Shown in pieces: positions 30,772 through 34,505 of a stretch of DNA of 34,505 nucleotides (its first letter is position 1; each line of letters starts with the position of its first letter). The stretch lies in assembly GCA_038240335.1 (NCBI GenBank), contig JBBSDV010000010.1, positions 1 to 34,505 of the forward strand, in the 5' to 3' direction. Origin of the DNA: JBBSDV01 sp038240335. GTDB lineage: Bacteria; Chloroflexota; Dehalococcoidia; DSTF01; JACRBR01. Made by a program: the position numbers and the translations under genes. The notes under the pieces are model-generated. The model did no database searches and had not been told where the DNA came from. It saw only the letters and a list, made by a program, of their open reading frames with translations.

Positions 30772-31971
30772 CTATCCCGCAGCGGTGCCGGCGGTCGTCA
30801 TTCGCTTCGACCGCGATCGCGCGACGATCGCCGGCAGCGTTCGGGCGACATCGTCGATATCGACGTCGGTGGTGTCATGTCCGACGCTGAATCGCAGCGT
30901 GGAGATCGCGCGTTCGAGTGGCACGCCAATCGCCAGCAGCACGTGTGATGGCTCGATCGTCGTTGCGCCGCAGGCGGCGCCGGCACTACAGGCGATGTTC
31001 GCAGCATCGAGATCGGCGAGCAGGTCGCGCGCGTCCGCGCCGTCAAAGCTGATGCTGACATTGTTCGCCAGTCGTTGATCGGGATGCCCGTTGAGTGTCG
31101 CATCCGGTATCGCCGCTAGCAGGCGCTCGCGCAGGCGCAACGCCAAGGCAGCGATACGAGGCCGATCGACGTCGAGCGCGTCCTGCGTCAGGCGTAGCGC
31201 GGCAGCGGCGCCGACAATGCCAGCGACGTTCTCCGTGCCCGCGCGCCGCTGACGCTCCTGGCCGCCGCCATTTTGCTGCGCTAGAAACGGCACGCCGCGC
31301 CGAATGTACAGCACCCCGACACCCTTCGGTCCGCGAAACTTGTGTGCGGCGAGACTCAGCATGTCGATGCCGTCATCCGCAACGTTGAGCCGCAGCGAGT
31401 TCGGCGCCTGCACAGCATCCGTGTGGAACGGAATGCGCTTCCCGAGCGCCGTCGCCTGCTGCCGAACGGCCGCTCCGATCTCGGCAATGGGCTGGATCGT
31501 GCCGATTTCGTTGTTGGCCGTCATAATGCTCACGAGCATCGTCTCGCTCGTTATCGCGCGCGCAACGTCGTCAGGAGTGATGGCGCCGAAGCGGTCGACG
31601 GGCAGATACGTCACGGCGAAGCCGAAGCGCTCGAGATACTGACATGCGTGCAGCACCGCATGATGCTCGATCTGCGACGTGATGATGTGAGTTCCGGCCC
31701 GCGCTTTCTTCTGCTGGAACGCGACACCCTTGATCGCCGTGTTGATCGACTCGCTGCCGGCGCCTGTGAACACGACTTCCGTCGGCCGGCACCGAAGAAT
31801 CGACGCGACCGCCTCCCGCGAGCGAACCACCGCCGCATTCGCTTCCTTGGCGAGACCGTACGTCGCAGACGGGTTCCCGTAGCTGCCCGAGAGGTAGGGC
31901 ATCATTGCCTCGAGCACCTGCGGGTGGATGGGCGTCGTCGCAGCGTGGTCAAGGTAAATGAGGCGATCCAT
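30772..31971 (-). CDS. Cysteine desulfurase (IscS/NifS family)
   Basis: A 399-aa PLP enzyme that takes sulfur from cysteine for Fe-S clusters or thiolated RNA. PLP-binding Lys211 is in AAHKFRGPKGVG, His104 in IEHHAVLHAC, and the sulfur-accepting Cys334 in CSAGAACGATTIEPSHVL. The motif around the active Cys and the lack of an insertion fit group I (IscS/NifS) rather than SufS. IscU, IscR or MnmA are not adjacent. The ATG at 31971 begins MDRLIYLDHAATTP, the family norm, and TACGCT on the minus strand (31981-31986) ends 9 nt upstream, again with no ribosome site. The 38-nt gap to the next gene suggests partial independence. Confidence 0.92.
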   Translation of the reverse strand: MDRLIYLDHAATTPIHPQVLEAMMPYLSGSYGNPSATYGLAKEANAAVVRSREAVASILRCRPTEVVFTGAGSESINTAIKGVAFQQKKARAGTHIITSQIEHHAVLHACQYLERFGFAVTYLPVDRFGAITPDDVARAITSETMLVSIMTANNEIGTIQPIAEIGAAVRQQATALGKRIPFHTDAVQAPNSLRLNVADDGIDMLSLAAHKFRGPKGVGVLYIRRGVPFLAQQNGGGQERQRRAGTENVAGIVGAAAALRLTQDALDVDRPRIAALALRLRERLLAAIPDATLNGHPDQRLANNVSISFDGADARDLLADLDAANIACSAGAACGATTIEPSHVLLAIGVPLERAISTLRFSVGHDTTDVDIDDVARTLPAIVARSRSKRMTTAGTAAG

Positions 31972-31980
31972 AGCCGTTTG

Positions 31981-31986
31981 AGCGTA
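31981..31986 (-). promoter_or_regulatory. Putative -10 of the cysteine desulfurase gene
   Basis: TACGCT on the minus strand ends 9 nt before the ATG at 31971 and no ribosome site lies between. It fits the TAnnnT pattern and leader-free spacing seen at other starts here, but no -35 is evident. Confidence 0.35.
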
Positions 31987-32041
31987 GCGCGCACCAGTGG
32001 AAGAAGTAAAGCGCTTCGGTTCCGCTCGCCAAGTGACAAGG

Positions 32042-33673
32042 CTACTCGGAAACACCTCGACCCAGCCCGAACGTGCTAAATGCGGCGAGATCCGGCATCG
32101 CGCTCGCCCCATGTTGCCGCGGACCCTTGATGATCGTTCGGATCGCTCGCGGAAGTGCCGGCAGGAGGTCGCTCGCCAGCAGACCGCCGTCACCAAGCTC
32201 CTGCGATAGCTCCTCGGCCGCCAGTCCATGCACGTACACGCCTGAGACCGCGGCGTCGAACGGCGCCATCCCCTGAGCGATTAGTCCGGCGATCGCTCCG
32301 GCGAGAACGTCGCCCGTGCCGCCCGTGGCAAGCAGCGGATTGGCGTGGGGACTGATCGCCGCGCGTCCATCCGCCGCGGCCACGATGGTGTGAGCGCCCT
32401 TGAGCACGACTATCTGCCGCCAACGCGCGGCGGCACCCAGCGCGATGTTTAGCCGATCAGTTTGTACCTCGGTAACGCTCGTGCCGAGCAACCGCGCCAT
32501 CTCGCCCGGGTGCGGCGTCAGCACGCACGCTCCCGCGACGCGATCCTCCCATCCGGCCTGGGCGGCGAGCGCGTTCAGTCCGTCGGCGTCGATCACCGTC
32601 GCGCGCACGCTCGCCGGCACGTCCGACAGAAGCGCCGAGACGAGCTGACGCGCGCCCGCTGACGGACCGAGCCCGGGGCCAATCAGCATCACATTACAGG
32701 CGGCCAGCGTTTCGAGAATCGATGCCACCGCGGCAAGATCGATCTCGCCGTCGTCGTCCGCCAGTGGCAGCCAGGTCGCTTCTGCGAGAGCGGGCGCGAG
32801 CATAGCCTGCACGCTCGCCGGACAAGCCACGGTGACGAGCCCGGCGCCGGCGCGATAGCAAGCCTCCGCGCAGAGCCGGGCGGCACCAACATAGTTGCGC
32901 GACCCCGCGACGACGAGGACCCGGCCGAATGTACCTTTGTTGCCTGACACCGCGCGCGCGGGTAGACGCTCGCGCACGAACGCGGTCGACATCAGTTCTA
33001 CGCGGACATCCTCTTGGCCGCTCTTCGGCAAGCCGATGTCCACGACCTCGACGCGGCCCGCAAACTCTGATCCGGGCAGCAGATAGAGTCCGACTTTGGC
33101 GAACCCGAACGTCACGGTGATGTCGGCGCGAAGACTACTCTCGTCGGCCGCGCCTGAATCGGCGGCAACGCCGGTCGGCAGGTCGACGGCGATAATCGTC
33201 GGCGGATGCGATCGCTGACGCGCATGGCTCACCCGCTGCAGAATCGCTTCGAGTGCGCCCTCAATCGCGCGGCGTGGGCCGATCCCGAGCAACGCGTCGA
33301 TAACGATTTCCGCGCTCGCGAGAAGAGAATCCAGTAGCGCGTAATCTTTATCGTCGGCAGCGAGAATGATCTTCGTGTCCCGCTCGCATAGTTGGGTGTA
33401 CGGAACGTCCGTCTCGTCTCGCGGCCGCAGGAGGTAAACCGCGACCTCTGCTTCCCAGTCGGCGAGGTAGCGCGCCGCAACGAGCCCGTCTCCGCCGTTA
33501 TCGCCCGGCCCGGCGAGCACGACGATGCGGCGACCGGCGACCGTTCCCAGGGACAGCCACGCTTCCTGGGCGACGGCTAGCCCGGCTTGCTCCATCAGCT
33601 CGGCCAGCGGTGTTCCTGCGTCGACCGCCCTGGTCTCCATCGCTCGCATCTGCGCGGCTGTCACGAGCTTCAT
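32042..33673 (-). CDS. nnr: Bifunctional NAD(P)H-hydrate epimerase / ADP-dependent dehydratase
   Basis: A 543-aa metabolite-repair enzyme that epimerises and dehydrates hydrated NAD(P)H. The N-terminal YjeF-N domain (about 1-225) has GPGDNGGDGLVAARYL (55-70). The C-terminal ribokinase-like domain has GNKGTFGRVLVVAGS, VLTPHPGEMARL and the ATP/ADP motif TGGTGDVLAG at about 447-460. The ATG at 33673 overlaps the acpS stop (ATGA), a common gene pairing in bacteria. The C-terminal 40 residues are extra and Gly/Ala-rich. The 70-nt gap to the desulfurase gene contains that gene's own -10. Confidence 0.95.
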   Translation of the reverse strand: MKLVTAAQMRAMETRAVDAGTPLAELMEQAGLAVAQEAWLSLGTVAGRRIVVLAGPGDNGGDGLVAARYLADWEAEVAVYLLRPRDETDVPYTQLCERDTKIILAADDKDYALLDSLLASAEIVIDALLGIGPRRAIEGALEAILQRVSHARQRSHPPTIIAVDLPTGVAADSGAADESSLRADITVTFGFAKVGLYLLPGSEFAGRVEVVDIGLPKSGQEDVRVELMSTAFVRERLPARAVSGNKGTFGRVLVVAGSRNYVGAARLCAEACYRAGAGLVTVACPASVQAMLAPALAEATWLPLADDDGEIDLAAVASILETLAACNVMLIGPGLGPSAGARQLVSALLSDVPASVRATVIDADGLNALAAQAGWEDRVAGACVLTPHPGEMARLLGTSVTEVQTDRLNIALGAAARWRQIVVLKGAHTIVAAADGRAAISPHANPLLATGGTGDVLAGAIAGLIAQGMAPFDAAVSGVYVHGLAAEELSQELGDGGLLASDLLPALPRAIRTIIKGPRQHGASAMPDLAAFSTFGLGRGVSE

Positions 33674-34107
33674 AGTCGCCCTTGCTCACGCAACCATGTC
33701 ACGAGGCGCACGCGATGCGCGTCCCGATCGATCGGCGCATCGTCAGCCATAGCGACGACCGCCGCGATCGCCAAGTCGCCTTCGTGCGTCAGGCTGATAT
33801 CGATTCCCTGCAAGCCGATTGACGTCGCCCGCAGCTGTGCGAGCCCGTAGAGGTACACCAGCGGCTTTCCGCGGCGATTCGGCAGGATCTCGATCTCTCG
33901 CCAGCCGAGCCCGCGCGCCCCAGTGCCGAGCGCCTTCATGACGGCTTCCTTGCCGGCGAAGCGTGCCGCCAGTTCCGGCACGCGGCCACGACAGAACGCC
34001 ACTTCTTCCGGCGTGAAGACGCGCGTCAGAAAGCGCACTGGGTGCCGCAACAGCACCTTCTGCACCCGCGAGATGACGATGACGTCGATGCCGACCGCGA
34101 GTTCCAT
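33670..34107 (-). CDS. acpS: Holo-[acyl-carrier-protein] synthase
   Basis: AcpS transfers 4'-phosphopantetheine from CoA to acyl carrier protein. Family motifs are VGIDVIVISRV with Asp8, RFAGKEAVMKALGTG with Glu54, and ISLTHEGDLAIA. The 145-aa product has a C-terminal tail of about 25 residues beyond the usual end. The ATG at 34107 is preferred to the one at 34116: TAGGAT at 34115-34120 ends 7 nt before it and overlaps the upstream ATG, so a leaderless transcript would begin at 34107. MELAVGID also matches the family start. The TGA overlaps the nnr start (ATGA). Confidence 0.93.
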   Translation of the reverse strand: MELAVGIDVIVISRVQKVLLRHPVRFLTRVFTPEEVAFCRGRVPELAARFAGKEAVMKALGTGARGLGWREIEILPNRRGKPLVYLYGLAQLRATSIGLQGIDISLTHEGDLAIAAVVAMADDAPIDRDAHRVRLVTWLREQGRL

Positions 34108-34114
34108 CCCCCGC

Positions 34115-34120
34115 ATCCTA
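34115..34120 (-). promoter_or_regulatory. Putative -10 of acpS-nnr
   Basis: TAGGAT on the minus strand ends 7 nt before the ATG at 34107, leaving no room for a ribosome-binding leader. A weak -35, CCGACC, lies 17 bp upstream (34138-34143). Confidence 0.45.
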
Positions 34121-34150
34121 CCGAACCGATCGCTCGAGGTCGGGGAAGAG

Positions 34151-34184
34151 AAGAGGGGAGGCTGCGAATGCAGCCTCCCCTCTT
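34151..34184 (-). terminator. Strong hairpin terminator of the dockerin gene
   Basis: AAGAGGGGAGGCTGC (34151-34165) pairs perfectly with GCAGCCTCCCCTCTT (34170-34184) over 15 bp with a GAAT loop. It lies 29 nt after the dockerin stop at 34213 on the minus strand. The following bases are CT-rich rather than a pure T-tract. Confidence 0.75.
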
Positions 34185-34212
34185 GGCACTATTTGTTTCG
34201 CCGTGTCAGTGG

Positions 34213-34505
34213 CTAGTCGTCGTCGTTGTCGTGGTGCTGGTGGTGGTCGAAGCGGAAGCGGTCGAGACACCCGATGACGATCAGGATATCGCGTGCGTTC
34301 GTTCGGCCATCTTGGTTGACATCGTACCGCGCGTCGAAGCGGTGACGTCCCAGGTGTCGCGCGACGAGGACCAGATCCGTGATATCGACGTGGCCGTCGC
34401 CATTGACGTCCGCGGCCGAGCAGATGCTGCCGCCCGGCGTTGAGGTCGCCGTCGCCGTAACGGTCACCGAAGGTTGAGGCGTCGCGGTGCTCGTTTCCGT
34501 CACCT
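34213..34505 (-). CDS. Dockerin type I-containing secreted protein (3' part only)
   Basis: The gene runs off the right edge; its 5' end and signal peptide are outside. The visible 96 or so residues begin in a Thr/Pro/Ser/Val linker, then have two Ca-binding dockerin segments, DVNGDGHVDITDLVLVARHLG and DVNQDGRTNARDILIVIGCLD, each with the D-x-N-x-D-G loop. The C-terminus is DHHQHHDNDDD, a His/Asp-rich tail. Dockerins bind cohesins or anchor secreted proteins; in Chloroflexota they often occur without cellulosomes. The tail and linker resemble those of the protein at 11110-11697. A 15-bp hairpin terminates the gene. Confidence 0.82.
   Translation of the reverse strand, partial: VTETSTATPQPSVTVTATATSTPGGSICSAADVNGDGHVDITDLVLVARHLGRHRFDARYDVNQDGRTNARDILIVIGCLDRFRFDHHQHHDNDDD

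Noticed and set aside
1..34505. CRISPR arrays, tRNA genes, rRNA genes, transposases or phage genes
   Set aside because: No spaced direct repeats of CRISPR length, no tRNA-like cloverleaf, no rRNA signature and no transposase or integrase motifs were seen in any intergenic or coding stretch.

Overview
The window is high-G+C DNA, densely coded on both strands, and looks like a bacterial chromosome. The best guess for the source is Chloroflexota, possibly Dehalococcoidia-like. The evidence is a DUF3090 protein, a long-form (Alu-domain) SRP RNA, a YabE-like/rsmA/ispE cluster, a DnaQ-DinG fusion, secreted proteins with Thr/Pro-rich linkers and a dockerin, and many apparently leaderless promoters. 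This assignment is inference; no rRNA or other strong taxonomic marker is present. I see no phage, insertion sequence, CRISPR array or tRNA gene.

Layout. 1-2437 (+): a UbiA prenyltransferase behind a palindrome-rich promoter, then hemW. 2633-4232 (-): GNAT, a 69-aa membrane protein and a PhzF-like protein in one tight operon. 4376-6647 (-): a redox operon of a one-TM protein, an ApbE flavin transferase and a di-heme ferric-reductase-like membrane protein. 6984-8811: a small YggT-like membrane gene (+) converges on an amidase (-) across a perfect hairpin. 9226-10847 (+): a tandem GNAT protein and a thiol-dioxygenase-like cupin. 11110-12580 (-): a secreted Thr-rich protein with a His/Asp tail, and DUF3090. 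12812-15300 (+): a stand-alone GltD-like oxidoreductase behind a CRP-type palindrome, a BCP-type peroxiredoxin and an HxlR regulator. 15442-17511 (+): a four-gene overlapping operon of two hotdog-fold dehydratase subunits, a PaaI-like thioesterase and a rhodanese. 17633-19836 (-): nitrilase, alkylbase DNA glycosylase and a minimal metallopeptidase.

20036-24015 (+): SRP RNA, then a YabE-like DUF348/G5/3D protein, rsmA, ispE and a four-TM protein. This gene order recalls yabE-ksgA-ispE of Firmicutes and rpfB-ksgA-ispE of Actinobacteria. 24156-28273 (+): a PHP-domain protein, DinG with an N-terminal exonuclease, and GNAT. 28299-34107 (-): acpS, nnr, a cysteine desulfurase, an unrecognised protein, a Pth-like protein lacking the catalytic His, a RidA-like protein lacking the catalytic Arg, and HIT. 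The right edge carries the 3' part of a dockerin gene (-).

Neighbouring genes are often joined by 4-nt GTGA or ATGA overlaps, and these fix several starts. No gene cluster is plainly a new defence or biosynthetic system. The most unusual items are the ferric-reductase/ApbE operon without a recognisable flavinylation target, the Pth-like and RidA-like neighbours that have both lost a key catalytic residue, the two secreted proteins with matching His/Asp tails, the operator array before ubiA, two heptamer-repeat islands, and the leaderless promoter architecture.
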